From NCBI GenBank assembly GCA_017408185.1, contig JAFQVE010000191.1, positions 1 to 5,106 of the forward strand: DNA of 5,106 bases, written 5' to 3'. Made by a program: the position numbers and the translations under genes. The notes beneath the pieces were generated by a model. That model saw only the letters and a program-made list of their open reading frames with translations. It did not search any database and had not been told where the DNA came from. This document shows positions 5,041 through 5,106 of this stretch, piece by piece. Every line of letters starts with the position of its first letter. Position 1 is the first letter of the stretch. Source of the DNA: Oscillospiraceae bacterium (GTDB taxonomy: Bacteria > Bacillota_A > Clostridia > Oscillospirales > JAAYXM01).

Positions 5041-5106
5041 ATATCGTCATCACCTGTACCAGGGGTTTTACTGTCGTCTGGGGTTGTGCCGCCTTCGACG
5101 ACCGGC
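5028..5106 (-). CDS. C-terminal end of an unidentified gene with a Gly/Asp/Thr/Pro-rich tail
   Basis: Only the last 25 codons are inside the window, read in the minus frame from 5105 to the TAA at 5028-5030. The peptide is low in complexity, with VVEGGTTPDD, then KTPGTGDDD, and it ends in MGWG. Such Pro/Thr/Gly/Asp-rich ends are common in linkers and tails of secreted or surface proteins in Gram-positive bacteria, but nothing identifies the family. No LPXTG motif or hydrophobic end is present, so it is not sortase-anchored. Support for this being coding comes from the open frame to the window edge, codon use like that of its neighbours, and the terminator-like hairpins just after the stop. 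Confidence 0.6.
   Translation of the reverse strand, partial: PVVEGGTTPDDSKTPGTGDDDMGWG

Overview
All genes in this window lie on the minus strand, so they read from high to low coordinates. The sequence suggests a low-to-moderate GC, Gram-positive-type anaerobe, most likely a member of the Clostridia (Oscillospiraceae/Ruminococcaceae-like). The reasons are a secreted protein with three SLH domains, a split CpsC/CpsD adaptor and tyrosine-kinase pair (the Firmicutes arrangement), strong AGGAGG ribosome sites, and AT-rich promoters with an extended -10. This is an inference from gene content; no taxonomic marker gene is present.

Layout in order of transcription. (1) Positions 5028-5106 hold the last 25 codons of an unidentified gene with a Gly/Asp/Thr/Pro-rich C-terminus, followed by two hairpins, one of them a strong terminator-like stem. 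(2) A well-formed promoter at 4866-4894 drives a 196-residue protein with about four membrane segments and a very acidic tail. (3) A second promoter around 4185-4213 shares an 11-base block (TGTGATACAAT) with the first. It precedes a two-gene operon: a 238-residue protein of unknown function with one membrane anchor, then, 18 bases later, a 550-residue secreted SLH protein. (4) After a terminator-like hairpin at 1719-1751 comes cpsC, a Wzz-type membrane adaptor of polysaccharide synthesis. It overlaps by one base (TGATG) with cpsD, the cognate bacterial tyrosine kinase, which runs off the low end of the window.

The window therefore looks like a cell-envelope locus. CpsC and CpsD together control chain length and export of a capsule or wall polymer. 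SLH domains normally dock onto a secondary cell-wall polymer, so a link between the two halves is plausible but not shown by the sequence. The most unusual feature is that both partners of the kinase system end in Tyr/Gly/Arg-rich tails. The kinase tail has 16 Tyr in 41 visible residues, and the adaptor tail has 10 Tyr in 29 residues, six of them spaced exactly three apart. A tyrosine cluster is expected on the kinase but not on the adaptor. I found no RNA genes, mobile elements, CRISPR arrays or defence-type systems. The rest reads as ordinary envelope genes plus two proteins of unknown function.
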